Origin: Siderastrea siderea
Taxonomy: Eukaryota > Cnidaria > Anthozoa > Scleractinia > Rhizangiidae
Direction: 5' to 3'
Length of the DNA: 64,000 nt
Assembly: GCA_964030785.1 (NCBI GenBank)
Contig: OZ034968.1
Location: forward strand, 38,888,186 to 38,952,185
This document shows positions 20,477 to 34,122 of the stretch, piece by piece. The translations under genes and the position numbers were made by a program. How positions within the stretch are numbered: the first letter of the stretch is position 1; every line of letters begins with the position of its first letter. The notes beneath the pieces were generated by a model. The model saw only the letters and a list, made by a program, of their open reading frames with translations. It searched no databases and was not told the DNA's origin.

Positions 20477-23400
20477 TCACCAGCCCCCTTTCTTTTTCTT
20501 TGGTCGCTGTTTCTTCTTGGCGGCCTGGGGCTGTTGTTGCCGGGGCGGTACCGCACTGCCGGCGGCGCCTCCTGCGGACGGTGTTCCCGGCGGGGACGCA
20601 GGCTTGGGACTACCGGGTGTTTTGGGACTGGATGACCTGCGAAAGACAAAATGAACAGAAAAACGATCAAGACTTGACTAGTTCACTGCTGCTTTTTCGT
20701 TGACTGTACAGATGCTAAAAATAGTTGAGGGCTCAGACACGTAAGACTCCGGAGATTGCTCATTAAACTTTTCGAGTTGTTTGTTCTGAATCTGTTGAGC
20801 ACAACTTTGTTACACGAGTGCTTGATCGCAGTTTAACTTTGTTAAACATCACTCAACATCCTCCAGAGTCATAACTTTATTTCTTTGTAACTTATAACTT
20901 ACGTTTCCGTGGGAGCAGAAGCACCTTGTGTTCCTTTACCTACAATGGAACAAATACGGGCTATAAAAGTCATAATTTATAACATATACACCAACTATGT
21001 AGTCATATAAAGCTGGCAGTACACTGGAAAGTTTTTTTTTTTTGATTGTGCAGTCGTTTTATATCGACCGTACTACAACTAAATTAATTTCTGCGAGGGA
21101 AGAATTCAGTCGATACAGCTGTAATTCTGGTACGAATGCCTCTAGGAATATCTTGATCCTTATCTGGATGGATAAGCAGTTCCACCAGAACTCTCGACTT
21201 GCAGAGCGGTGCTTCGAAATCTGGTCTTTGACACCGGGTTGTTTCTGTAGATACATGTAAGAAACCGCCGGGTGTTACTCGGCATTTTCCTTTCCACCCG
21301 ACTAAATGTAAAAATGTGTACAGACGAACAAACCTCTCGGTGGATGATTTTTCTTCTCCGGCATAAAAGGCTCCATGAACCGCAACCGCGTGTCACTTAC
21401 CTACACCCGTTCCCTTCTTTTGTCGTTTGCCCTTGTAGTACGATCGCTCTCTTTTTGGTATCCAACGCTCGGGGTCTGGGTCGACTTCGAGATTGTAGTT
21501 CTTCGGTAGTTTACCTGCACAAGCAAATAAAGGGACAGTTCAAGATCCAAATCATTCTTGACTTCTTTCTGTTTGAAAATATCTCGCAATAATTAAAGAG
21601 TAAATAAAGAACATAACATACTGCACGTACCTTTCTTTCGCTTGCGTTTTCTCGTTTTCGCTATGATATCCTTTCTGTTAATAACAAGAAGTGAAAAGAT
21701 TACCATCAATTTTCAAATACGTTAAATCATTTCACCAGATTAAGATGATTTGCTCTGATGTTTTTCTCCTTGATGCTTCCAGAATTCGCTACCAGAATTT
21801 GACGCAATTCAGTTAACAGGGCTGCCCCGTCAAAACATGAATTTTTGGGCGATAATGGTTGAATTGAAGAGATTCTATTGAATAAGCATGTGTGACTTCG
21901 CTCTCATGCCATTTTGATGTTGCTTCGTTTATGTATACAAACCTCAGTTCTTCCATTTCTTTATCACCCTCTTGTTTAGCCTTGGCTCGACCATATCGAG
22001 ACCCCAAAGCACTGTGGGACATCTCAAGCTCATCAACGTCTACCGCTGCATCCTGGGATGTTGTATCTAGAGGCGTAAGTTTTTCGCTGTAGCTGTTTGA
22101 TAGTTGCAGTTAAGGATTTTATTTTTGTACACCTGGCAAGGGATTTTAACAAGAACGAAACAAAAGCAATAGCAGTAAGGATAAAGCTCCTGTCTTTTTT
22201 TGGAAGGGGGCGGATGGACCGGGTGTAGCAATGCTTTTTTTTGCTTGGCGATGCGCGAATACTATGGGGCGATTAGTTTAAGGAGAGTCATTTTGACACG
22301 CAGCCTCTCTACTCGCCGTCAATTTTGGAAAAAAAGGGAGTCTAGGTTAGAAAGTCAAAGTACTTAAATTTTGAAGACAAGGATACTGTTCCGCTTTCTT
22401 TGGATTCACCCGAGAATAGGCTTTTATGAGCTGAGCTAATGTCTTCACATCCCGTGGATCTTCCCTGAAAATGAAAAATGGACAAAAGATGACCCATGAA
22501 CGAATGAACAAGAGGGGTTTATTCTCGAGTGTGGCACTGCGGGATTAGCCCAATTACAGGATTAGCTTGATTGCGGGACTAGTCCAATTTCCGGAAAAGC
22601 CCAATTGCGCGACTGGTCAATGAAAACGGCTCCCCCCCCCCCCCCCCCACCCCACCACCCACTTTTAACACAATTTCTATTAAATGAAGAAAATGATCCT
22701 CGCAGTGATGTACGCAATTAAAGAAATTGCGAAATTTCGACGCTTTGGACGAGTTCTAGAATAAAATCTAAACATGCAACATGCGATATAAACACGTTTA
22801 AAGGCGAGATGGCACAAGTATAGATAATTCAAATGCATTTTCAATTCCTCAAGAAATGAAAAAGAAAATCAGCACAGTCTAGAAATAATGCTCCAGTGAG
22901 TGCTAACAACTCGGAATGTGCCAACGTACTTGTGTAATTTCTCCAGCATGTCTACTGCTTCTTTGGCTTTTCCATGTTGTAACTTGTACGCCACATTCTC
23001 CCTCATTAATGAAAGAACTTCCGTCTGACGCATCGTCTCCTGTAAGATGTCAATTTAGGACAGTTTTCGACTCCAATCAACACATTACCTCCACGGAACG
23101 TGGAGCGACAAAGGAAATGACGAGCAAAAACAAGCGACAAGAACTACAGACAAGGGACCAGAAAGGAGAGTTGACACACTTCTGGATTCTCTGCACCAAT
23201 TTTTCCTTTTCGCGGTTTTCACTTTCAATAAATGTGACAAGATGTCAGCTTTACAGTCAAACCACATTCCTAGTTACGCATGACCACTACGCCTAAGTCA
23301 GCAAAAACAATTCAAAATTACAAAGTAGAATAAAAAATCATTGCACGATGGAAATTTCTCTTGTTTGCTTTTTTGATTTACTGTAAGGTGCAACTGTTCA

Positions 23401-26400
23401 TTCAAACTGATGTGTAAGTTAAACATTAAATGCAGCCCTGATAGGGTGACTTGAAATGTTCAAAATAGTTTTATAAGCAGATAGGCGGGTCCATATCTTG
23501 TACCCAGACCTTCTTACTGTTTGGCGGGGTAGGATGGGACGTGGGTACCAGTTAGAGGCAGGTCAATCAGTGACACTGTCAGACTTACCTTGTTCTTCTG
23601 CGCATGTTCCACAGCTTCATCCAGGACATTAACAGCGGAGTTGACGTCACCAACATGAGAATACAACGTCACCAAAGCTGATACCTGGTCACGAGATAAC
23701 ACAAAATGTCAGCTAAACTTTTATATTGTTAGTTGGAAACAAAATCATGTATCTAAAACGTGTTAAGTAAAGCTAGCACACAAGAGGTAACACAATAAAG
23801 GCAAAATACAAGAAAAGTAAAGGTTTTTAGCTAGCCTGTAAGCTAATTGTAGCTTTTAGTCGGCCTTTGAGTCGGTCTTCAGTTTTGGTTTCCGCTGTAG
23901 CAAGTGACCAAAAGTATTACCACTCCCTCCCCCCGGATAGGATGCTAGTCGCCGCATTACTGTTTGCTACATGCACCTAAATACCACTTCTTAATATGCA
24001 TGCAACTGATTAAAAATCAAACTAACAATTGCCAAAGATAAGCAATCTTACCACGCCGGGTTTGTACGCCAAGTCTTTGATGGAACGCAGTGTTGTACAA
24101 GCGCCGCGAATGTTTCCTGTGGGATCACAAGATCACAGTTTTACCCTTAAGATCGATTTGAGAGATCGGTCTCTACACACCTATCATAAGTAACTTAAGC
24201 CTACGAGAAGACCCAGCTGCTCAATTGAATGCGTGAGTAACTTGGCGGTGTTTCCTGTTTAAATACTTGAAAATATCCAGGGCGCTTTCGATTGGCCTTT
24301 AGATTCTGGGTAGCAGTTCACAGAATGATCACAGCAGTCCCTTAAATTGCGAATTTAATCCTTTCACTCCCAAGAGTGCCTAAAATCAAGATTCAAGACG
24401 AATCTCAAATTTCGTTTTGCAAAATACTTAAATATAAATAAGACCATGTAAAAGTACTGCTGACAAGGTTTCATTTGAATGGTCACACCATAGGATTTCG
24501 TCCACAGAGTCAAAAGTTGGAATCACCTTATGCCTCCATAACTGACTCTGGGAGTGAAAGGGTTAAAGCCACTGAACTACGAAATGTATCTTGAAAATTT
24601 GTGTTTCAGATAGATTTCATAGGTCGGTAAATCATGATCGTCCGGGGAGAAGGAGTGTTTGTGATGACATTGACTGACGTTTCGACAACCTGAGCGGAAG
24701 TCATCGCCAGAGTCAAGTGAACTGTGAATCGTCAGTAAATGGTATAAGTCTCTGGTCGTTGGCCTGATTGGTCGACAATCTCGTGATGTTATTGGTCGTC
24801 TGTCAGTTAAGCTGTGATGATATTGGCTGTGAAGACAGATAGAATTATCAGATATTACAGTTTGGAAAATGGGAAGTGAAATACTTCCTTAATTTTCTTC
24901 CTTAAACTTCACCTTGTGCGAGACAAAGCTGCACTAGTGTCAGCTTAACATTCATTGCGGTGTCCTGATGAGTCTCTGCATAATTCTACAAAAGAAGCAC
25001 ATCATGACAAACAACGAGTTTGAATCTTATAAAAAGCTTACAAGTGCAATACACAAACTCCTTTCAGGTTTACCCATCAGAGGGCCCTAATTACATTGTT
25101 CTGTGAGTTTGAACAATCATTTATTCACAGTTTAAATTTTGCAAACAAACAAAAAAAAACCAATTAATAGAGGTCACCATTTAATAGACATCAAATTTGG
25201 ACTTATCGAACTGCCTACTTAATAGACGGCAACCGCTTAACACAGGGTCGTTCAACACAGGTTTGGCTTTACAAAGGCTCACACGGCTTGGCGCGAAATT
25301 TCATGACGTCACCGAATGACATACCACGAGCCTCATTCGGTGACGTCACGACATTTCGCACCAAGTCGAGTGGAGTGAGCGGGAGGAGAACGCCTGGGTA
25401 CTAGGCTGGGAGTCTGGGTACTAGGCTGGGAGTACCCCAAGGGGAAAGCAGTTTATATTACATAGTGAGCGTTTATAAGTTCTCTACACTGTACCTTCAG
25501 CAGCTCAACTGCTTTGTCCGAGTGTTTCTCTCGATGGAGAAGTGAAGCTTTCATGAGGCACGGAAAGTCACTCTCAGGATAACTTGTCTCCAGGGTGGAA
25601 ATCAGCTTATGGCAGGCTTCGAGCTATTTACAGAAAACATCAAAACCATCAATAAATCCCTCCATACAAAATTGACACGTAAAATTATCAACCTTAAACT
25701 TTTAAGTCCAAAAGTCAAACTTATGTGTGAACGTTGTAAATTTGACCAGTAGATGAAGCGAACATGACGTCACCCGATCATGGCTGTTCTCAGAGAGAGC
25801 ACGCTTTCAAGCTGGACCATTCAAACGAAAGCATTGTCCAATACTGTCTTGTGGTACAGTTTTAGTTTTTGTTAGTCCTGTACAAAGTGGACCTGACTCT
25901 TAAGTCTGTGGATGAAATCCTAAAGTGTGACCATTCAAATGAAAGCTACTGAGCAGTACTTTCCTGTGGTGCTGTTTTTTATGCTGTACAAGGTGGTCTA
26001 ACGTTTGAGTCTGTGGATGAAATCCTAAAGTGTGACCATTTAAATGAAAGCTACTGAGAAGCACTTTCCTGTGGTGCTGCTTATTGTGCTGTACAAGGTA
26101 GGTCTAACTTTTGAGTCTGTGGATGAAATCCGAAAGTGTGACCATTTAAATGACAGCTACTGAGTAGTACTTTCCATCGGTGCTTTTTATTATACTGTAC
26201 AAAGTTGTTCTGACTTTTTGAGACTGTGGATGAAATCCTCAAATGTGAGCAAACAAAAAGAATGTTTTTGAAGACCATTTTTCTCGCGATGCTAATAATT
26301 ACATGCCGTACAAGTTAATTCTCACTGTTTAGTCTGTGGATAAAATCCTACGGCGAGACTATTTAAATGAATCTTCTCACCTGATTGGTGTAGAAAAGCA

Positions 26401-29400
26401 AGAGACATCTGTTAAACATCATAGTTCGTTGTTGAAATGCTGTCAGTTTGTGTTCAAGGCCATCTGCGGTTGTTGCTTTGACTTTCTTCTTTGAGTCAAA
26501 AACATCACGGTCCTAAGACAAAAAAAACTCTGTCATGCTATGGACAACCCTGAATTTCTGAACAGCTTAGAAAATTAATCTGTCGCTATTAGAAGTGAAA
26601 AGAACATAGATGTTTGACCACATTAAGTCTGATGAAATTGTCAAAAATGCCCAGCTAAACTACACATAAACAAACGCACAGGAGGCTTATCATGCAACTT
26701 TTTTTAGTTTTGAGAATTAAGCAATCATCTGGGTTTGGGTCCAGGAACCGTTTTCACTGCATTTAGGAGCCCCTATCACATTTCAGATAAACAATACCCT
26801 TCTTGCTATTTGTACTCCATCTTAGATAAAACCATCAAATATACACCATCTCAAAGTAACAGTGCCATAAAAAGGAGCAGTTTATACACAAATGTAAGCT
26901 AGCACCTGCAACCGTCAAGCCACTTATATTGGTGAGGCCAGCAGAAATTTGATCATCTAACTGACTGAACACAAACAGCGACTAGAAATGGTGATATCAA
27001 TGATCACACTGCTGAGCACCATTTAAAAACAAACCACAGAATCGATTGGGACTCTGTTGAATGCGTTACCTAAAGTACAAACTACTATCAATAACTCAGT
27101 CTGGAAAGCTGGTTTACTAACATAGAACACACACCACTGAACCGTTGCCAACAGTTACCTGCACCTTACAAATGACTTGTTGACAACAACAGCAAGACAG
27201 GCAATAAACAAACCGAGTAATTTTACTAACAAGAAAACAATAAACATTTGACTAACAGAAGACGAGTTGAAACGCACAATCATGTTTTACAGTCTTCACA
27301 GCCAATAACATCAAGGCTTAACTGACAGACGACCAATAACATTGTGAGTTTGTGGACTAATCAGGACAACGACCACAGACTTATAACTGCTATCGACAAT
27401 TCACAATTCACTTGACTCTGATGATGACTTCCGCTCAGGTTGTCAAAATATCAGTCAATGTCACCACAAAAAGTCCTTCTCACGAGTCTCACAGGAGCCA
27501 CCACACACAACATAAATGTTCAGAAAACCTTTAAAACAGTTCAGTGATAATACAGCTCAGTGATGTGCTAACCACACAGGTTAGCTTTGTTGATCATAGG
27601 AAATCTCCAAGTCACCAGAAAGCTTTGTCAACTTTTGGTCAAAATTGGCAACGTCTTTGGAAATAATTGGCAAATTGTTGCTGTCAATGAAAATATTTGA
27701 CTGTGACTCAGCAATCTTGAGGAGTTTGCAAGTGAATGAGTACAGTCAGAATACGGTTGAATAAAATCCTGAGGGCAATTATTTTACCTTGTTGAGAGTG
27801 ATGACATTGTTGGAAGCCACAGCAGCTAAGGCAAGATCATTAGGCCTGTCACAAAAAAGAGTAATGGATACTAAGTTACTTTATTAGTGACCTAAGTGGC
27901 TTTTTGAAAGTAAGTAAGCACAAATATTTAAAAAAGAAAACATTTTGCTTCTGCCAAAACCATCATGTGTGAGTGAAAAATGGGAATCATTACTAATGTA
28001 ACTGTTTTTGTTTTTCCAAAGAAATGAGTCGATAAATCAAAGCCCCGCAAAGTACATACTTGGATTTGAGAACTTGGTTATAAAGCTTCTGAGCATCATC
28101 ATTCTTTCCTTGTAGCTGGTAAGCATAAGCTTGCTGAGTCCTGACAAAAGATAGAAGTTGCAGGTACATAAATCCTCGATTCAAAGGAAAAGGGCCTGTA
28201 CCTTTATATTTGTGTGTGTGACTATTGTTTCCCTGAGGTCAATTTCCCCAAGCACATTGTGGAGTTAAAACATTCAAGGAAAGGGCCCATAACATCACCT
28301 AGCGAACAACCAACCTACAAGTATGTTTTTAAAAATGGCTAACTGATTACTTGATACATGCAGATTGACCATTAAAAGAGATACCAATGCAAGTCAAATC
28401 TAACATAGAAGACCTATTCACAAAGCATTTTGTACCTTTCTTAGTGACTTGATTAGACTTAACACTAAGTTTGAAAAGGCTAGAATGAAATCGAGCCCTC
28501 TCAATGTTTGGTTTTTGATAATATTTAAACCTTCTCTTCTCATGTTTTTGTTGAACTTATAAATTTGGGTAATAGCTTATTTGCAAGACTGAGCAGCTCA
28601 TCTGCTAAGAACAGCAACAGCGTTCTGTCACTAACCAGACAACTCCCATCTCAGCTTCCATCTCTTCTTCTGCTATATCCTGAAGTGACATAGAGATACA
28701 ATTTAATTTATTGGCTCAATCATTTCCTGAACACCGTCAAGCCTAAAACTGCAGGTATTCATGAGGGTGGAGTTCCACTGCAGCCCGGTCAAAATATGCC
28801 TGCAGCCAAAAGTTTTTTATCTATAAATGATTAGGTATTGTAATTCACGTCACACAGGACCGAAGTTCCCATGAGGTTCCTGGAGTTCCTCCCTGTACAT
28901 GTAGTCTTTGCTGCCTACTGTATGCACTTCTATCATGCTGCCTGCTCCACAAATCACTTTGACAAGGCTGCACTGTCAATTGCGGACAGATCACTGGAGC
29001 TTTGTTACTGGTACAAAAACCTCACAGAGAGTGATGTTTGATTGCTCTAGTCAGAGAGCTCTGATGCCCTGCAGCTTAAGGAAGACTAATATGCCACATA
29101 TGAAAATGACCCACAGTTTTCTCCATACATGAAGTTTGGTAGTTGGAGCATATAACAAGCAGTACCAAACATAGGAATGGAATGGAATGGACTGAAATGA
29201 AACAGAGTGCTACTGGAATGACATGAATGACACCAAAATGATTCAGAACATACCAGAATGAAAGAGTGGCATAGAAAGATCACACAATGTGCTGGATCAT
29301 TATGGTGATATTCTGGTTCAATCTGGTGTCAGTACATCCCATTCCTGTGTTTAGTAACCTCCAGTGCATAGGGTTAGAGGCTTGTCTTCTGCTAGGGAAT

Positions 29401-32400
29401 TAGTCCTGTGCTCACAACAACCTGAATATAGTTTACTTGACAATCTCACAGTTCAAATTTACAGTGCCGTGCAAATAGCCTAAACAAAACTTACAGGATC
29501 ATCTTGAAGGCTTCTCTCACACAACTCTGGAAAAACAAACAGTATAAAGCCATTAACCAACAGTAATGGTTCCACCTTAATGAAAGCCCTCACATTTCCT
29601 TAGACAAAAAAACTTTGCTGTTCTTACATGTATGACTGATAAAGAGCTGCTTCAACATTGTAATTATCACAGTACCTTCTGCTTTCTTTAATTTTGCTTC
29701 AGCTGTTTCAATGTCATTTTGGCCCAGGGAGAGACAGGCTGAGTTGTAACACAGTTCATAGGTGTCTTCTCGCAAGCCAGGATCATCCTAATGAAAATAT
29801 GACCAAAAAACCAATCAGTCAGAAAGTGAAGGCATTCAGTTACATGTAGAAGGTCTGTCTGACAGTTAGACTGTCGTACAATCAGTGATTCAGTCATTGC
29901 AAGGAGAGCAATCCCATAAGTTTTAATGATTTTTGCAAGACACAATTAACCCAGATGTTGAAAAGGTTGGCCCAACATTTTCAAGTTGTAACCGATTCCG
30001 TCCTGGCCATCTATGGCTTAAGACTGTTATTAATACACAAAGTTTCAAAGTGAATTTTTTTTTCCTTTGAGGTCATTTTATTTATAATTTTACCCTCCAT
30101 AACTCGAACCCACAAGAGCTTAAACCTTTGAAGGTTCAAGTTAATAGGAGTCAACTGTAAAAGAATGGATCAAAGTAATTGAGGTGGATTCAGGATGCAA
30201 TTTACCATTCTGATTCCTCCCCACTGAGCAGCAGCGGCAATGACAGCTGCCAGGTTAGTTTCTCTTTCATCACCACAGTCATCCTGCAATAAATGGAAGG
30301 AAAAAACTATTAGGCAGGGTCTTAACTAAAGCTGCGGCAGCACAAGTAAACTGTCCCATCGCCAATGCATGGTGGCGGCTACACTTGGCAACAAATTTTG
30401 ACAAAGTCCGTGATTTTGTGGCAAAACATTCAACTCATTGAATTTCTCGTGATTTTTTCCTGCGATTTTTTCAGCTGTCGCGTCACCTGTGCAAGGATGG
30501 CTACACATGTGATTTTCGCCTTGCGCCAGTGACGCCACAATTTTAAAAAAAATCGCATCACCATCACAAGCAAAAAATTGTCGTATAGCTGCGGCTTAAG
30601 TATTTGACTAGGAGGGACTAAATGTAAATTACAATGTAGCAGGGACCAAAATGGTAGATTTGCACTCATCCTTTGAATCCCATGCAGGGCATCAAGTGAC
30701 AAATGACACTCAGAAAATAGGAAAATAGGAATGACTGTGGCCAAAAAATAGGAAAAAAATAGGAATTCTCACCCCAAAATGGGAAAAAAAAATTAATAGG
30801 AAGCTTCCCTTGAGTTTTATCCTCTTAGAGGGGCATTGTCACTGTCAATCTGCTGCATTGAGGTCAATTCTGTACTAAAACCATTGCTTAGTACCTTTAA
30901 TTGTACTAAAAATGCTCCTGCATAACTACATAGCAGGAAGAACAAACCATAATAATTTGCTTGCGATTTTTTCAAGACACAGTTTGAGAACTTGAAAAAA
31001 TTGGCTAATTTTTTTAAGTTTCAATCCATTCCCATCCTTGCCACCCGTAACAACAGATGACTGAGTAAAATGTTCAGTGCAGTAATATAGTCCTGGGCAA
31101 AAAACTAGACCATTATTTTTCGGTTGACAAGTTTTAACTAGTTTTTGAAGTGATACTGCAATAGCGTGACAGTGCCCCTTTAACACTCCTTGCCCCACCA
31201 GCACCTATGTTCCACAACCCAATGCTTTAATATTTAAGACACAATGGCATACATCCTCATCCTCATAGCATCTTATTACTGCTATCCAATTTTGTACCAC
31301 AGCATGTATTTTTTCAGTGGGCAAATGAGAAAATTATTGCTTGATTATTACTGAGAGCTAATATATGTATAAATTATATTCTACTAGCTGTGAAGATGTT
31401 GCCCAACTACATGTAACTACAAGAAAACAGTGTAAACCAAATTCTTCCAAGCCAAATATTTCTCTAAACAAATTATAATTAACAAACCATTTCTTATACC
31501 CTTTGCACATAAATGCATTACCCCTGGTGATGCTAGAAGCTTTGGTACTGAAAAATGTCTTTTGTGTTGCATTGTGTCATGTTGTGTTGCATTGTATAGC
31601 CAATTAATGGCTACTTCTGTACAGTACCCCTCTTGACTTTGCAGAAAAGAACAACTGTTTAAAAGTACAGGAAATGAGTACCTGAGAATTCTTGATCAAA
31701 TCTTTGTATAAATCTAAACATGCCCTGTAGTCTTCAAGTCGATATAACTAAAATATGAACAACATAGAAATCTTACTTCAAATCAACACAGAAGGAAACA
31801 TTTGTCTAAACAAGTAAACAATGATCTAAGTGTGAACAAGTATGCAAGACTTAGTTAAATAAATGAAACCAGCATAAAATTTTATTCCAGTAAATAAAAA
31901 AAAAAATTTTTTTGGCTTGGCATGCAGCTCTTAGATGGTGACTGCTGCCATGGCTGGCAAATTCTGGCAACCCAGCCATAAGCCCCCACACAAAAGGAAA
32001 CAGGTACCCAACACACTGCTAAGACAGTGAAAAGAGGGAGGGAGGAAGCTGGCCAGAAAGATAACGGGGGAATCGGAGTACAAAACACACTCACAACCTT
32101 TATGCCACACAAAGGCCATGATCAATGGAATTCGCTTCAAAGCAGACAGAATCAACGCATAGGTACATATCCAACACTTATGACATACTGGGTAATCACC
32201 GGCTTTCACTGTTTTAAAACTACATTATACTGTCTTAAACTACATGTTAACCATGACTTGGATTACTGAAAGAAGACAATAGAATAAATTATTAACTTAA
32301 TTTAATGAACTTCAATACTACATGTAGTTTGATCATAAATAAATATTCTTTAAGACTATATTTACCAGAAGTGTCCATATAGCCATCCTACTCACCATTT

Positions 32401-34122
32401 GAGCTTTAAGTTCTTTCTCACGTTGTGTAGGTTCAGTAATTCCATTGAGTATATTCAGTGCTTCTTGAGTCTTATTGAGGCGGTACAGACTGTAAGCTTT
32501 TTCAAACTGAAGGTCAAGATCAATCCTGTAAAGGGAGCAAAGAAAATGATATTTAGACCTTCCCATGCTTTTTCCACAGTACTGTGCAAAAGTAATTGAG
32601 AGAGAATTTTGATGAAGTTCTTGCTTTGTTCTCTTCGAAATATCGCCATTCAAACTTTCGATTGATTTTTGACTGATTTTCAATTGATTTTCGATTGATT
32701 TTTTGATTTGATTGATTTTCGATTGATTTAGACGGATTGACAGGTCTATTCAGGGAAATTTTGTCAACAATTCACCAAGTCAAGCAAAGTTTGCAGCCCT
32801 AATCGAAAAATTGAGGAAATGAGTTTTGAACAAGCAAAATGTCAAAGAAGATTCATGTCAAACGAAATGAAATACCCACCAACTTTCCTACTGCAAGATA
32901 AGCGCACCTGGTAAACGTGACCTCACGTGGCAAAACATAAACAGTTGTTTCAACTGTGTCTGATACAGTGACACAGGCTCAACTGACTCAATTCAGTCCT
33001 CTATTTCATTCAAAAAATAGAAACAGAAAGTCCAAAAGGCAGGTCGGTAACAGCAAGCACATGATTTGTAGGGATTATATTGAGAGTTTTAGATTCCATT
33101 TGCCATCATCTCTTGATAGCACAAGAGTTTTTACATAATGATGGTGCATGTTATGTTCTTGGCAGAGTACCTGGCTAGCAGAGGTTTTTTATCTTGCCGT
33201 TTCTTTTTCGTAGTCTTTTTACGGCTGTCTTTACCAGTGTTGTTTTCTTCCACCGCGAGAAAAACCTCTGCCACGATACGATTCCTTTCCCTGTTGATGC
33301 TCTGTCATTACTATAGAAGTGACTAACTTAAGGCATGTGTCTTGTCTGTGATTGGCCAACCTTTCCTGTGCTGTGTAGTTTGACTGACAGGTAGATTATC
33401 ACTTGGCCAATCAAAGACACGACACATGTTTTAAGTTAATCATTTCTAGAGTGATGACAGAGCATGCTCAATAGGGAAAGGAATCGTAGAAAGGAATCGT
33501 AGAAGAAAACAACAACGGTAAAGACGGCGATAAAAAGACTACGAAAAAGAAGCAGCAAGATAAAAAAACCTCTGCTGGCAGGGTATTGGCAGAGTAGAAT
33601 ATTGGGGCATTTTGAATTCAGTCATCTAGTTGCCTATTAAACGAAGTAGACTACTCTAGCTTCTATGTTTTTCGCTGACATAACACTCGATCTTGTAGCT
33701 TATGTTTAAATTGTTCAATTCTATTCACTGTATATTTACTAAGGTCCGGTACCACTACAAAGTCTGATTGATAACTCACTTATTTTCTTGTTTACAATTA
33801 AATATTGAGTACCAATACAAATTGAGTGCTTACCCCTTTTTAGGTGCCGAATTGATGACATCCACAGCTTCACGAAAGCACGATTGATGAATCAGAGAAA
33901 TGACTTTACAATGAAACGCTTCCTTGTCGTCAGGTTTTTCTTGTAAAACTTAAAAGACAGAAAGGTCAGGATTAATAAGACACGATACCTAATTGACGGA
34001 AATTTTTAAGATGTTCGCTCACTTTTGTTCGCAATTTTCTGAGCTTTCTCGTAATTTCCGTCCTTTCCAAATCGCTCAAGTTCAGTGAAAAGTTGAGGTA
34101 TTGAAGGCGACGTGGCCGCCAT
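20477..34122 (-). CDS. SRP72: Signal recognition particle subunit SRP72
   Basis: A complete 22-exon gene, 2001 nt, 666 aa (human about 671). Exons: 34122-34023, 33948-33834, 32525-32396, 31747-31682, 30283-30206, 29787-29676, 29526-29495, 28679-28636, 28140-28060, 27845-27788, 26512-26381, 25623-25495, 24985-24913, 24116-24052, 23684-23589, 23039-22930, 22464-22364, 22066-21943, 21674-21631, 21514-21401, 20939-20903, 20636-20477 (TGA). SRP72 heterodimerises with SRP68 and binds 7SL RNA in co-translational targeting to the ER. N-terminal TPR repeats include FEKAYSLYRLN and EDTYELCYNSACLSLGQ; a later stretch has RDVFDSKKKVKA. The C-terminal RNA-binding region has GKLPKNYNLEVDPDPERWIP and RERSYYKGKR (about 564-596). 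The tail is Lys-rich and ends KKKKGGW, as in vertebrates. The exon 17 donor (GTACTT) is weak and was chosen by phase. Confidence 0.93.
22632..22652. repeat. Poly-C tract
   Basis: A run of about 17-18 cytosines in SRP72 intron 16, followed by CCCCACC repeats. Similar homopolymers occur at 44,331-44,350 and 44,643-44,660 (C) and 49,129-49,147 (G). Confidence 0.8.
24650..24865 (-). mobile_element. Penelope-like 3'-end relic (inverted partner of 26.9-27.5 kb)
   Basis: On the minus strand it runs TCTTCACAGCCAATATCATC ... AACTGACAGACGACCAATAA ... GATGACTTCCGCTCAGG, then TTGTCGAAACGTCAG. The same ordered blocks occur on the plus strand at 27,293-27,490. It lies in SRP72 intron 13 and no coding part remains. 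Confidence 0.65.
25285..25372. repeat. Imperfect hairpin repeat
   Basis: GGCGCGAAATTTCATGACGT and CACCGAATGA on the left match the complement of TCATTCGGTG and ACGTCACGACATTTCGCACC on the right, with a short central loop near 25,327. This is probably a small MITE or its remnant, in SRP72 intron 12. Confidence 0.55.
25815..26370. repeat. Minisatellite of about 107-bp units (about five copies)
   Basis: Each unit contains GTGACCATT(C/T)AAATGA, then GAAAGCTACTGAG, ACTTTCCTGTGGTGCT, CTGTACAAGGTGG and GAGTCTGTGGATGAAATCC. The middle three copies are the most alike and the outer ones decay. It lies in SRP72 intron 11. Single copies of the same family occur near 24,460-24,545 and 2,446-2,690. Confidence 0.8.
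26900..27515 (+). mobile_element. Decayed Penelope-like element, GIY-YIG and 3' end
   Basis: The plus-strand translation, with interruptions, starts near 26,907 and contains CNRQATYIGEASRN, then LTEHKQRLEM: a YIGE...R...EH pattern of a Penelope GIY-YIG domain. It is followed by the 3' blocks shared with 24,650-24,865. Several stops and frame changes show it is dead. Located in SRP72 intron 10, antisense to the gene. Confidence 0.7.
32640..32735. repeat. Degenerate (GATTGATTTTC)n simple repeat
   Basis: Repeated GATTGATTTT/CGATTGATTT units in SRP72 intron 2. No coding meaning. Confidence 0.65.
33170..33585. mobile_element. Long-TIR element with 11-bp target duplication
   Basis: A 416-bp element. 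Left arm CCTGGCTAGCAGAGGTTTTT, followed by TTCTTTTTCGTAGTCTTTTT; the right arm is complementary (AAAAAGACTACGAAAAAGAA, then CCTCTGCTGGCAGGG). TTGGCAGAGTA is repeated at 33159-33169 and 33586-33596. A 9-11 bp duplication and long TIRs suggest a Mutator-like MITE. It lies in SRP72 intron 2. Confidence 0.7.

Noticed and set aside
25815..26370. CRISPR-like repeat array
   Set aside because: Units are contiguous ~107-bp tandem repeats with no spacers, in an animal intron.
28908..29132. 74-codon plus-strand frame in SRP72 intron 7
   Set aside because: No motif, antisense to a well-supported gene, and no splice context.
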